Assembly: GCA_030596605.1 (NCBI GenBank)
Contig: JAUVJI010000005.1
Coordinates: 1-64,000 of the forward strand
Length of the DNA stretch: 64,000 nt
Reading direction: 5' to 3'
From: Bacteroidales bacterium
GTDB taxonomy: Bacteria > Bacteroidota > Bacteroidia > Bacteroidales > JAADJA01
A program made the translations under genes and the position numbers. Shown piece by piece: positions 29,278-39,165 of the stretch (position 1 is its first letter; the number at the start of each line of letters is the position of its first letter). Below the pieces are notes generated by a model, which searched no databases, was not told where the DNA came from, and saw only the letters and a list, made by a program, of their open reading frames with translations.

Positions 29278-29364
29278 TCATTTCTTGATCAATTTTCCTT
29301 GCTGCAGAACTTCTCTATTCACTCTAATCACATAAAAATACACCCCCGCTTTTAAATTAGCAAT
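29278..29364 (-). pseudogene. Relic of a type IX secretion C-terminal domain (IANLKAGVYFYVIRVNREVLQQGKLIKK*)
   Basis: Minus-strand translation matches the last ~28 residues of the neighbouring T9SS cargo CTDs, ends in TGA, preceded in frame by a stop. Confidence 0.75.
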
Positions 29365-29410
29365 TTATTTGTATATCTGATTTAGGTGCTGATGGTGTTC
29401 ATATTTATCT

Positions 29411-31300
29411 CTAATTTAATATTATTTTTTCAACTTTGATTTTATCTTTCATTTTTAACTTTATAAGGTATATACCTTTTTGGAGAGTTGATAAATCTAT
29501 TTGATTTATGTTTCTTGGCTTTTTCATTTGATAAAATAATCTGCCATTTAAATCAAATACTTCTATTATATAATTTTCTATATCAAGTGGAATTTCAATA
29601 TTAATAATGCCTTGAGAAGGATTGGGCGAAATAGAAAAATGGTTTTCTATTTGATCATTAACTGCTGGATAAATAATAAATATACCACCGATATACTGTG
29701 AGTCGGTACCACATTCGTTGGTTGCAGTTACTGAAATGCTACCTATGCCCTCCTGATCCCATTCAACTACAATGGAGGGAGTATTCTGTCCGGAGAGTAT
29801 TGAACCACATTCAACGTCCCAAAAATAGGAAACAGGGTTTTTGCCTTCAAGAAGATTGACATAATACTCTTCGATATAAAAAAGATATACATCTGTATTT
29901 CCATATATCGGACCAAGTAATGGAGATATACAAGTATCAATATTTATTATTAAACTCATACTGTCTATACCGCATCCATTGCTAACATATACCTGAAGCG
30001 TATCAGTGCCCAATTGATTCCATGAAATATCTACAGTATCATTCCCCTGCCCTGAAACAATTTCACCGAAACCGGTGGTCCAACTATATTCTTCACCTCT
30101 TATGTCTATACTACGATAATATATTGTATCATAGATAGAAACATTTAAATGGCCTGCAATTGAATCAATAATTGGTTTTACGCAACCAAGAGAATCAGTT
30201 TTAATAAGATCGATAAATGGATTAATACAATAATAACTTCCATCACCTGTTATGATATAGCCACCGTCATTTGTTTGTTTCACACTTCTTCCGGATTCGT
30301 TTGCATTATTACCGTATGTTTTAAGCCATAAGATGTTACCATCATTATCAGCTTTTATAAGCAGTATTTCATTTCCGTTTGATGTATAAGTTGCTACGTA
30401 GCCGGTAATAACAAATCCACCATCATTTGAAGGTGCACAACAAGTGGGATAATATGATTCATCGCTACTATATGTTTTAGCCCAAAGCGTATCTCCATCT
30501 TCATTTATTTTCAAAGTAATCATTTGATTAGGGTAGCCTAATATTTGGTTTGTAGCAATTACAATATAATTTCCATCTAATATTGGTTGGATGCATACTG
30601 CGTATATTCCATTTTCATAAGTTTTTGTCCATACAATATTTCCGTTGCTATCTAGCTTAACTAAATGAATATTGCTTCCTATTCCTGGACTTGATATCTT
30701 ACCTGCAACAATGGTAGAATTATTATTTGCTCTGCAAACAGAGAAGGCTCTTTCACCTCCAATTGTTTTCTCCCATTGAAAATTCCCATTATTATAGGTT
30801 TTAATTACATAAAAACCGGTTGATGGAGGACCGCTGTTTGAAAAGCCAGCAATGATAAAATCATTGTTATAAGTTTGAACTAGAGAATGACCTTCATCGC
30901 AATTCATCCCACCAAAATTAAAACTCCATTCAATATTTCCGTTGTTGTCTGCTTTTACCAATAATACATCGTCATATCCAATCCCAACCTGAATATCACC
31001 GGTATAAGCATAACCGTTGTCATTCGTTTTAATAAGGTCGTAAGCGTGATCATCTTCAACAAATCCTGTTTGTTTTAACCATATTGAATCTCCAAATTTA
31101 TTTGTCCTGAACAAACATCCGTCATACCCGGTATAATTGGAACTCCATCCATTGCCGGCTATTACAAATCCACTATCATTTTCCTGCAAAACTGACTTAG
31201 CATAAAACATTTCTGAGAAATAATATCTCTTTTCAAATGTAATTTGACCTTTTGCCCAGAGTGTAGCAATTGAGAAGAAAAGAAGAATGCATGTTTTCAT
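29411..31300 (-). CDS. T9SS cargo protein with repeated 'GGYIITG' beta-propeller-like units, PKD-like domains and C-terminal sorting domain
   Basis: Signal peptide; repeated NDGGFVITG/NDGGYIITG; CTD 'ISPNPSQGIINIEIPLDIENYIIEVFDLNGRLFYQ...LSTLQKGIYLIKLKMKDKIKVEKIILN'. Confidence 0.82.
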   Translation of the reverse strand: MKTCILLFFSIATLWAKGQITFEKRYYFSEMFYAKSVLQENDSGFVIAGNGWSSNYTGYDGCLFRTNKFGDSIWLKQTGFVEDDHAYDLIKTNDNGYAYTGDIQVGIGYDDVLLVKADNNGNIEWSFNFGGMNCDEGHSLVQTYNNDFIIAGFSNSGPPSTGFYVIKTYNNGNFQWEKTIGGERAFSVCRANNNSTIVAGKISSPGIGSNIHLVKLDSNGNIVWTKTYENGIYAVCIQPILDGNYIVIATNQILGYPNQMITLKINEDGDTLWAKTYSSDESYYPTCCAPSNDGGFVITGYVATYTSNGNEILLIKADNDGNILWLKTYGNNANESGRSVKQTNDGGYIITGDGSYYCINPFIDLIKTDSLGCVKPIIDSIAGHLNVSIYDTIYYRSIDIRGEEYSWTTGFGEIVSGQGNDTVDISWNQLGTDTLQVYVSNGCGIDSMSLIINIDTCISPLLGPIYGNTDVYLFYIEEYYVNLLEGKNPVSYFWDVECGSILSGQNTPSIVVEWDQEGIGSISVTATNECGTDSQYIGGIFIIYPAVNDQIENHFSISPNPSQGIINIEIPLDIENYIIEVFDLNGRLFYQMKKPRNINQIDLSTLQKGIYLIKLKMKDKIKVEKIILN

Positions 31301-31311
31301 AATCCTATGAA

Positions 31312-32832
31312 TTATTTGATTATTAGTTTTCCTTGTTGTATTATTTCATTTTTTTCCTTTATCTCATAAAAATATATTCCCGTTTTTAAATCAGCAACAT
31401 TCAAAGTATAATGCGGGGATTGGATATTTTTTACTTCTTTCACTAACTGACCATATAGGTTTCGGAGTTCAACATTGTAAGAAATGTAGTGATTTGATTG
31501 ATTGATGTTAAGTATTTCAGTGGCAGGATTAGGATAAACCATTATGTTCCTGTTTTTGCTTTTGTTTTCGCTAAGCCCAACAAGCAAAAGTGAATCGGGT
31601 GTGATTGTTCCAACTGTATCGCCATCTTTCACATAACCAACCAGATCTATTTTCTCCCAAAATTCAAAAAAACCATCATTGCTAAAAATCTTGCCAATTG
31701 AGTTTCCATATCCAAATCCTTTCAATCCACAGGGTAGTGATAAAATATTAACTTGATCATATCTGTATAATGTATCACTTAGCAAATCAAGCTCAAAATA
31801 AACATCATCCTGATAAAAGTTAAATCCAAAATTCTCATCTTTTAAGCCAAATTCTTTAAAAGTGTTATTAGTTTCAGTATCTTTAAAGATTTTGGCAAGC
31901 GTTAAAACACGGTAAGTACCAAAACCTGATGCGGATTGAATTACTTCGCAAATTTGCAGGGGGAATTTGTTTGCCGGATGATTTAATGAATCTATATATG
32001 TGATGTCATCTGTGTAGGTATATGCAACAACTCCACCTCCTCCACCAACTTCAAAGTATACGCATTTGTAAATTCCATCGAAACTGTATTGATATGAATT
32101 ACTGTTGATTTGTTTTGAAGTTATTGTTAGTTTTCTGGTAATAAAACCCGAACCTTCAGGATTGCCGGAATCCTCCGAATATTGAAACACATCTCCTACT
32201 TCAAAATCAAATATATCCCAAAAGTCGGGTACACTTTCACCGTATTCCGTGATTTGTATGCCAACGAGTTCATAATAGCCTTCATTTTCAAAATCAGGGA
32301 ATATAAGTATGCCGAAGTTTTTCGAAAGACGTATCTCATTCCCATCAGACAGGCTGATAACTTTTACGGAATCCAAAACTCCAAAAACAACTTCAAAGGA
32401 TATTTCAGTAATTTCAGCCTGGATGCCAGAGGTAAATTCCCATGAGCCTCCCACATTGGATTGAGTCAGGATCGTATAATGGTTCGGGTATTCAAAAGTA
32501 TAAATACCATAAATCTGTTTAACAATAAATTCCATAAGGAACTGTGGCTGGTTTCTAAGTACGATTTCAGGATTGCCCGATACATCCTTCACAATCCGGT
32601 TTAAATAAAAAATAGAATCAGCTTCAATAGCGAATGCCGAATCCACCCAAATGGTATGACTGATATAGGAAGAATCTGAATGCTGGTAATTCACTTTTTC
32701 ATTCACCAGGATGGGGCTCCAGTTTTGAGCAATAAGAACTGTGCTGCAACCTAAAAGAAATATTGCTAATAATCGTTTCATCAGTTTCATATTCTCAGGT
32801 ATTAAATTTCGTAAATCGTAAATCACTTTCAT
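31312..32832 (-). CDS. T9SS cargo protein, function unknown
   Basis: Signal-like N-terminus and CTD 'VYPNPATEILNINQSNHYISYNVELRNLYGQLVKEVKNIQSPHYTLNVADLKTGIYFYEIKEKNEIIQQGKLIIK'. Confidence 0.78.
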   Translation of the reverse strand: MKVIYDLRNLIPENMKLMKRLLAIFLLGCSTVLIAQNWSPILVNEKVNYQHSDSSYISHTIWVDSAFAIEADSIFYLNRIVKDVSGNPEIVLRNQPQFLMEFIVKQIYGIYTFEYPNHYTILTQSNVGGSWEFTSGIQAEITEISFEVVFGVLDSVKVISLSDGNEIRLSKNFGILIFPDFENEGYYELVGIQITEYGESVPDFWDIFDFEVGDVFQYSEDSGNPEGSGFITRKLTITSKQINSNSYQYSFDGIYKCVYFEVGGGGGVVAYTYTDDITYIDSLNHPANKFPLQICEVIQSASGFGTYRVLTLAKIFKDTETNNTFKEFGLKDENFGFNFYQDDVYFELDLLSDTLYRYDQVNILSLPCGLKGFGYGNSIGKIFSNDGFFEFWEKIDLVGYVKDGDTVGTITPDSLLLVGLSENKSKNRNIMVYPNPATEILNINQSNHYISYNVELRNLYGQLVKEVKNIQSPHYTLNVADLKTGIYFYEIKEKNEIIQQGKLIIK

Positions 32833-35141
32833 TTTATTATCAATTTCCCCTGCTGCAAAACTTCACCTTTTTCTTTAATCACATAAAAATACACCCCGGT
32901 TTTTAAATCAGCAACATTCATGGCATAATGCGGGGAATGGATAATATTCTCTTCTTTGACAATTTGGCCAAATGTATTTCGTAGTTCAATATTATAAGTC
33001 TTGTTAGGATTTGATTGTTTAATATACACCCAATTATTGGATGGATTAGGTTGGAAAGTAAATTGATCATTGGAGCTTTTACAGTCTCCAATTTCTGTCA
33101 AACAAGCTACTTCTACTTCCTCAATACTGTTACAACCAGGTGAGTTGTTTTGAATAGAAACATTACCAATAGAATTTGCCAGATAATCACAAATACTTTC
33201 AACCTCACAAACAGATAGTAGCGTATTATCCTCAATGTAAAGATGAGTGACATTACTCAAATCAAGATTAGCAATTCCATTGATGTTATTTAGATTCTGA
33301 TTATTTTCAATTCGTAAAAATCCTTCAATACCAGATACACTTTCCAAACCTGATAAATTCGTTAGCTGACTATTCCATTTAATAAACAGGGAGCCAGATA
33401 TAGAATTTAGATTACTCAAATTACTTAAATCTGTTAATCCATTATTTTGAATTTGTAAAAATCCATTTACTGAATTCAAATTGTCGAGTCCTGTTAGACT
33501 TGATAGTAAAGGATTGTTATTTATTGATGTATTACCATTTACTGATGTCAGGTCTGAAAAACATTCAATATTTAAAAGAGAATCACTTCCACCGATTACA
33601 AATTCTCCCCCAATTGAAGATAGCTCGCTAAATCCGTTTATTTCAACTATCTCTGGGTTATTACTTATATGTAAATTGCCTGTAATGCATTCAACTGAAT
33701 TAAGACCATCAATACCAGCAAGTTGATTGTTACCAGTAATATAAACAGACCCATCAGTTATCGATGATAAATTATTTAAGGCTTCCAGGTCTGTCAGTTT
33801 AGGATTATTTTTTATAAATAGATTCCCGTCAATAGTGTGCAGATTATCAAGGCCGGTTAAGCTGGTTAATTCCGAATTATTCTCTATCCACAAAACACCT
33901 CCAATTGAATCTAAATTCATTAGTGAAGAAATATTAATTAAAGCAGGATTATTATAAATAAGTACATTTGATATCACCGAATCAATAGAGTTCAGCCCGT
34001 TTAGATTTGTGAGGTTTTCATTATTTGTAATTTTTAATGTTCCGCGTATGCAAGTTAGGTTGTTCAGGCCAGTCAGGTCATTCAATGCTGCATTATTATG
34101 AATTCGAACGTCACCACCCAAATAGTCTACATTGCTTAATGCTGCTATACTAACAAGATCCGGATTATTGAAAATCCACAAGCCATGAACTATTGCCGAA
34201 ACATTTTCCAGCCCGGCAAGGCTTGTCAGGCCTGGATTCATACCTCCGTCAGGATCTCCAATGTAAAGTGAATTATCAATCCAAAACAGGTTTTCAAAAT
34301 CTGTTAAGTCTGTAATTAATGGATTTCCGCTGATCTTCAGATGTCCTAACGAATATATGTTGTTCACACCATTAAGGGAAGTTAAGTTGTCATTATCTAC
34401 AACATATAATGTTCCAAGTCCTATTAGATTTTCAAGTCCCGACAAATCTGTTAAGCCATCGTTATCAATAATATGGAGCTGATTAACGTTGGTGTAGGTG
34501 AGATTACTCAACTCATTTAAATTGGTTAAGCCAGGATTACCAATGATCATTAATGCTTCGGCTACTGTGCTTAAATTCTGTAAGCCTGAAAGATTTGTCA
34601 ATGATTCGTTCTCTTCAATTCTGATTGTTTCAGTAGCGAATTTTAAGCTGTCAAGACCATGCAAACTCAACAAATTGGGATTATTGCGTATGGTAATAAA
34701 ATCATTGAAGTCAATATCCAATAATGCAGAAATATTTAATAAAGCATCATTATTCAATATTTCAACAGAAGTTCCAATAGTCTCCAGATTAGCTAAAGGA
34801 TCAAGGTTTGAAAGTACATAATTATTCATTATTTTCAGAATACCGCCAATGCTGTTAATGTTTTCCAAACCTGATAAAGAAGTAAGTGAATAATTATAAC
34901 CAACCGCCAAGCGTCCTCCCACAGCGGTAAGAATACTTAATCCTTCCAGATTGGTAATGGCATCCTCACTCAGGATATCCAGATTGCCTTCTATTTCTGT
35001 ACAACCCGGATAATTCACCTGGAAACTGTCAATCTGTTCCTGGGTTGAAAATGTGATCCCTTCCGGCAAACAAGGCTGGGCAATAAGAGCTGTACTCCAG
35101 AGTAAAATCAAAATTGCAATTAATCGTTTCATGGGTTTCAT
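32829..35141 (-). CDS. T9SS cargo with ~23-residue receptor-L/LRR-like repeats
   Basis: Reiterated 'L..I.G.L.I.NNP.LT.L.GL..L' units; C-terminal sorting domain ending VLQQGKLIIK. Confidence 0.85.
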   Translation of the reverse strand: MKPMKRLIAILILLWSTALIAQPCLPEGITFSTQEQIDSFQVNYPGCTEIEGNLDILSEDAITNLEGLSILTAVGGRLAVGYNYSLTSLSGLENINSIGGILKIMNNYVLSNLDPLANLETIGTSVEILNNDALLNISALLDIDFNDFITIRNNPNLLSLHGLDSLKFATETIRIEENESLTNLSGLQNLSTVAEALMIIGNPGLTNLNELSNLTYTNVNQLHIIDNDGLTDLSGLENLIGLGTLYVVDNDNLTSLNGVNNIYSLGHLKISGNPLITDLTDFENLFWIDNSLYIGDPDGGMNPGLTSLAGLENVSAIVHGLWIFNNPDLVSIAALSNVDYLGGDVRIHNNAALNDLTGLNNLTCIRGTLKITNNENLTNLNGLNSIDSVISNVLIYNNPALINISSLMNLDSIGGVLWIENNSELTSLTGLDNLHTIDGNLFIKNNPKLTDLEALNNLSSITDGSVYITGNNQLAGIDGLNSVECITGNLHISNNPEIVEINGFSELSSIGGEFVIGGSDSLLNIECFSDLTSVNGNTSINNNPLLSSLTGLDNLNSVNGFLQIQNNGLTDLSNLSNLNSISGSLFIKWNSQLTNLSGLESVSGIEGFLRIENNQNLNNINGIANLDLSNVTHLYIEDNTLLSVCEVESICDYLANSIGNVSIQNNSPGCNSIEEVEVACLTEIGDCKSSNDQFTFQPNPSNNWVYIKQSNPNKTYNIELRNTFGQIVKEENIIHSPHYAMNVADLKTGVYFYVIKEKGEVLQQGKLIIK

Positions 35142-35191
35142 TTTATTTTAAAATTCGTATATCGGACATCGTAATCGGACATCGCAATCGT

Positions 35192-35209
35192 TCCCGAAAG
35201 CTTTCGGGA
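35192..35209. repeat. 18-bp perfect palindrome TCCCGAAAGCTTTCGGGA
   Basis: Direct reading; lies in the gap between the two LRR-like genes. Confidence 0.8.
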
Positions 35210-35216
35210 TCGTATA

Positions 35217-36809
35217 TCATTTTTTTATCAATTTCCCCTGCTGAACAACAATCCCTTTTTCTTTAATCACATAAAAATACACCCCCGCTTTTAAATCACC
35301 AACATTCATTGCATATTGAGCAGATTGAATGTTTTTTTCTTCTTTAACCAGCTGGCCGTAAAGGTTTCGTAATTCAAAATCATAATTAAGTCTTGAATTT
35401 GGATTCATTTGTTTGATGTAGAGCCATTCATTTGTTGGATTGGGGTAAACTTCAAATATCTCAATTGGATTATTGATATCATCAATATATGTCAAACAGG
35501 CTTCTTCCACTTCTTCAGGGTTGTTGCAACCGGGGGCATTGTCATAAATTTCAATGGTGCCATTTGGGCTAGTAAGATAATCGCATATGCTTTGTACATG
35601 GCAAGTTGATAACGAATCATTATTTGTAATATATAAATGTGAAATCGAAGTGGAACTTATATTGTCCAAACCCGATAAACTTGACAAAATTTGATTATTT
35701 TGTATAAATAATAATCCATCTATTGAAACCAAACCATTTAGACTTTCAACATTTTCCAATAAAGGATTATTCATTATATGTAAGTCCCAACCAATTGTAG
35801 TTAAAGCTTCAAGTCCGGATAAACTTGTTAAGTAAGGATTACCAAATATCCATACACCCCATTCTACATTTGTTAATGTTTCCAGACCGGATAAGTCTGT
35901 TGCAGCACATGAAATGATATGTAAATTTCCTCCTATTGATGTAAGTGAATTAAGTGCCGATAAATCATACAATACAGTATTATAAGTAATTGAAAGGTCA
36001 TTATTGCAACTTGTTAGTGAATTTAATCCGGTTAATGATGTTATAGCATAATTATGGTGTATATTTATCCCTCCACTGTAAGTGACACTATTCAAGCCAT
36101 CTAAACTAGTCAGACCATCATTGTGTTTGATTAAAAGAGTACCAATTGAACTGAGATCATTCAATCCTTCTAAATTAATTAATGCAGGATTGTTCTCTAT
36201 ATTAAACATTCCGGCAATGGTGTCAAGCTCTCCTATACCTATTAAATTTACAAGTGAAGGATTGTTGACAATATTAATAACACCGATTTTACTAAGAGCT
36301 CCTAAACCTATTAGATTTATCAGGTTGGAATTGTTTTTAATCGCCACATGAAATTCAACAGATGTTAGCGAGTCTAGACCAGATAAATTTATCAGATTAT
36401 TATTGTTTTGTATAACCACACTAACTTCCAATGAATTCAAAGAATTCAATCCGGTTATATCCGTCAGTAATGGATTGTTTTCAATCCATAGTGATCCTCC
36501 AATTGAAATGAGGGAATCAAACCCGATCAAACTAATCAAGCTATTATTATCAATTATTTTTAAATAGCCACCAATTTCTTCAAGATCATTTAGTCCATTT
36601 AAATTTGTAATATCATTTCCATTTATTTTAACATCACCTTCAATTTCAGTGCATCCTGGATAATTTATCTGAAAACTATCAATCTGTGCCTGGGTTGTAA
36701 ATGTGATTCCTTCAGGGAGGCAAGGTTGAGATATAGCATTTACCTGAATAAATAAGCCCAAAAATATTAAAGTAAGAAAAGGAGAAATATCGGTTAATAT
36801 AGCTTTCAT
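35217..36809 (-). CDS. T9SS cargo with receptor-L/LRR-like repeats, paralog of 32829..35141
   Basis: Shared start 'QPCLPEGITFTTQAQIDSFQINYPGCTEIEGD', same repeats, same CTD ending VVQQGKLIKK. Confidence 0.85.
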   Translation of the reverse strand: MKAILTDISPFLTLIFLGLFIQVNAISQPCLPEGITFTTQAQIDSFQINYPGCTEIEGDVKINGNDITNLNGLNDLEEIGGYLKIIDNNSLISLIGFDSLISIGGSLWIENNPLLTDITGLNSLNSLEVSVVIQNNNNLINLSGLDSLTSVEFHVAIKNNSNLINLIGLGALSKIGVINIVNNPSLVNLIGIGELDTIAGMFNIENNPALINLEGLNDLSSIGTLLIKHNDGLTSLDGLNSVTYSGGINIHHNYAITSLTGLNSLTSCNNDLSITYNTVLYDLSALNSLTSIGGNLHIISCAATDLSGLETLTNVEWGVWIFGNPYLTSLSGLEALTTIGWDLHIMNNPLLENVESLNGLVSIDGLLFIQNNQILSSLSGLDNISSTSISHLYITNNDSLSTCHVQSICDYLTSPNGTIEIYDNAPGCNNPEEVEEACLTYIDDINNPIEIFEVYPNPTNEWLYIKQMNPNSRLNYDFELRNLYGQLVKEEKNIQSAQYAMNVGDLKAGVYFYVIKEKGIVVQQGKLIKK

Positions 36810-37068
36810 AACAGCAGCCTTTTGGTTAAGCAGCTAAGATAAGTAAAATTGATACAAAATGCTAATAATAATTTTCTCTGTGTAGCTTCGTGTCTTCTCA
36901 GTGTAACTTCGTGTCATAGCTATATTAAAGAGTTGTAAGAATAAAATGGATTGAGGTTAGAATGCCAGCGTTGCCCCTCTTTCCTCTATAGGGGAGGCCA
37001 ACCGCTCGATGGAATGCCCCTTCAGGGATTAGAGGCAAAGGTGGAAGAAAATAAAAATATTGAATAAA

Positions 37069-38967
37069 TTAGAAAAATCCTTCTACTGTTTTTTTTATCC
37101 CATCCGCATCAAAACCGCAAATGTGATATAATTCCTCGGGTGTTCCCTGCTCAATAAATTTATCAGGGATGCCCAATCTCTTAACTTTAGCATTGTAATG
37201 GTGTTCGCACATAAATTCAATCACAGCGCTTCCCAGCCCTCCGGTGATGGTTCCGTCCTCAACAGTGATGACTTTTTTATGTGCTTTAAATACCTGATGT
37301 AAAATGTCTTCATCAATGGGTTTAAGGAAACGTATGTCGTAAATAGTAGCACTAATTCCTTCTTTTTCTAACTGATCAGCAGCCTCCATGGCAAAATTTC
37401 CAACAATCCCGACAGTGATGATTGCAATATCTTTACCATCTCTTAATTTCTGCCCTTTCCCAATTTCCAGTTTTTTGAAATCTGTTTTCCATTCAGGTAA
37501 AAAACCTCTTCCTCTCGGATACCGGATAGAAAATGTTCCTGACCCGGGAAGTTGGGCGGTATACATCATATTGCGCAATTCTTCTTCATTGAGCGGGGCA
37601 GCAATGGTAATACCAGGGATAGCCCGCAAGTATGCCATATCAAAAGCCCCATGATGCGTGGCGCCGTCTTCACCAACCAAACCACCCCGGTCGAGGCAGA
37701 AAACAACATGAAGATTTTGTAAAGCCACATCATGTATCACCTGATCGTAGGCCCTTTGCATGAAGGTAGAATAGATATTGCAAAACGGGATCATCCCCTG
37801 TGCTGCCATCCCGGCTGCAAAAGTTACTGCATGTTGTTCAGCTATCCCAACATCAAAAGCCCGATCCGGCATCACCTGCATCATCATGTTGAGGGATGAC
37901 CCTGTGGACATGGCAGGAGTTATTCCCACGATCTTGTCATTTTCCTTTGCCAATTCGATAATGGTCTTGCCAAAGACATTCTGAAACTTAGGTGATAATT
38001 TTTCAGTGCATTCCGATTCTTTTATTTTACCTGTCTTACGATCGAACACACCAGGAGAATGATAAGTGGTTGGTTCTTTTTCCGCACTTTCAAGTCCTTT
38101 TCCCTTTTTGGTAACCACATGCAATAATTTAGGTCCCGGTATCCTCGAAAGGTCGCGTAGTAATTTCACCAACCTGATCACATCATGTCCGTCAGTCGGC
38201 CCGAAATACCTGAAATTGAATGCTTCGAAAAGATTACTTTTCTTAAGGATGGTTGATTTTACTGCATTTCCAACTTGCTTTACGATGGCCCTGGAATTGG
38301 ATCCATACCGGGTATCACCACCCATTAATTTCCAGACGAAGTCTTTTAATTTATTATATGAACGTGAAGTGGTGATGTTGACAAGGTATTCTTTAAGTGC
38401 ACCGACATTTTTATCAATGGCAATTTTATTGTCATTTAGAATTACTAACAAATTGGCTTTAGTTACGCCTGCATTATTGATCGCTTCCATTGCCATTCCG
38501 CCGGTCATGGATCCGTCACCGATCACAGCTATGTGCTGTCGTCCATTTTTGTCCATCAGTGCTGAAGCAACCGCCATCCCCAAAGCAGCCGAAATGGAAG
38601 TGGAAGAATGGCCGGTACCGAAAGCATCATACTCGCTTTCTTTCATGGAAGGAAACCCGCTTATTCCTTTGTGTTTCCTGTTGGTATGAAATTTATCTTT
38701 TCTTCCGGTGATGATTTTATGGGCGTAGGCCTGGTGCCCCACATCCCAGATCAATTTGTCATTGGGCGTATCAAAAACATAATGGATGGCAACTGCAAGT
38801 TCTACAGCGCCCAGACTGGCAGCAAGGTGGCCGGGGTTAGCCGAAATAACATCAATGATAAATTGCCTGATCTCGTCACACAAAACGGGCAGTTCTTCTT
38901 CGCTCAGTTTTTTGAGATCGGAAGGAATATTTATTCGTGATAATAATGGCCCAGCCTCAGGTGACAT
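37069..38967 (-). CDS. dxs: 1-deoxy-D-xylulose-5-phosphate synthase
   Basis: 'GHLAASLGAVELAVAIHYVFDTPNDKLIWDVGHQAYAHKIITGRKD', 'VIGDGSMTGGMAMEAINNAG', 'DRGGLVGEDGATHHGAFDMAYLRAIPG'. Confidence 0.95.
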   Translation of the reverse strand: MSPEAGPLLSRINIPSDLKKLSEEELPVLCDEIRQFIIDVISANPGHLAASLGAVELAVAIHYVFDTPNDKLIWDVGHQAYAHKIITGRKDKFHTNRKHKGISGFPSMKESEYDAFGTGHSSTSISAALGMAVASALMDKNGRQHIAVIGDGSMTGGMAMEAINNAGVTKANLLVILNDNKIAIDKNVGALKEYLVNITTSRSYNKLKDFVWKLMGGDTRYGSNSRAIVKQVGNAVKSTILKKSNLFEAFNFRYFGPTDGHDVIRLVKLLRDLSRIPGPKLLHVVTKKGKGLESAEKEPTTYHSPGVFDRKTGKIKESECTEKLSPKFQNVFGKTIIELAKENDKIVGITPAMSTGSSLNMMMQVMPDRAFDVGIAEQHAVTFAAGMAAQGMIPFCNIYSTFMQRAYDQVIHDVALQNLHVVFCLDRGGLVGEDGATHHGAFDMAYLRAIPGITIAAPLNEEELRNMMYTAQLPGSGTFSIRYPRGRGFLPEWKTDFKKLEIGKGQKLRDGKDIAIITVGIVGNFAMEAADQLEKEGISATIYDIRFLKPIDEDILHQVFKAHKKVITVEDGTITGGLGSAVIEFMCEHHYNAKVKRLGIPDKFIEQGTPEELYHICGFDADGIKKTVEGFF

Positions 38968-39050
38968 CCAAATGTTATTTCTGCAAATTTATCTATTTAT
39001 TTAAAGTGATTAAGAGAAGGTGTACAACATTTTTCCAATCTACAAAATAA

Positions 39051-39137
39051 TAGAACACTGATGACGCAGATGTAGCGGATCATCGCTGATAAAAATCATC
39101 CGTGAAAATCATAAAAATCTGTGTCATCCGCGTTCTA
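39051..39137. repeat. Imperfect inverted-repeat (REP/MITE-like) intergenic element
   Basis: tagaacactgatgacgcagat (39051-39071) versus atctgtgtcatccgcgttcta (39117-39137): 18/21 complementary. Confidence 0.6.
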
Positions 39138-39165
39138 TAATAAGTTTTATCATTATCAAAAAATG

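Noticed and set aside
32829-36809. Regularly spaced short repeats that could suggest a CRISPR array
   Set aside because: The periodicity is ~69 nt and coding: it corresponds to ~23-aa LRR/receptor-L-like protein repeats with an open frame.
38066-38689. 207-aa plus-strand ORF and other plus-strand ORFs over dxs
   Set aside because: Antisense shadow of the strongly conserved dxs gene; low-complexity composition and no motifs.
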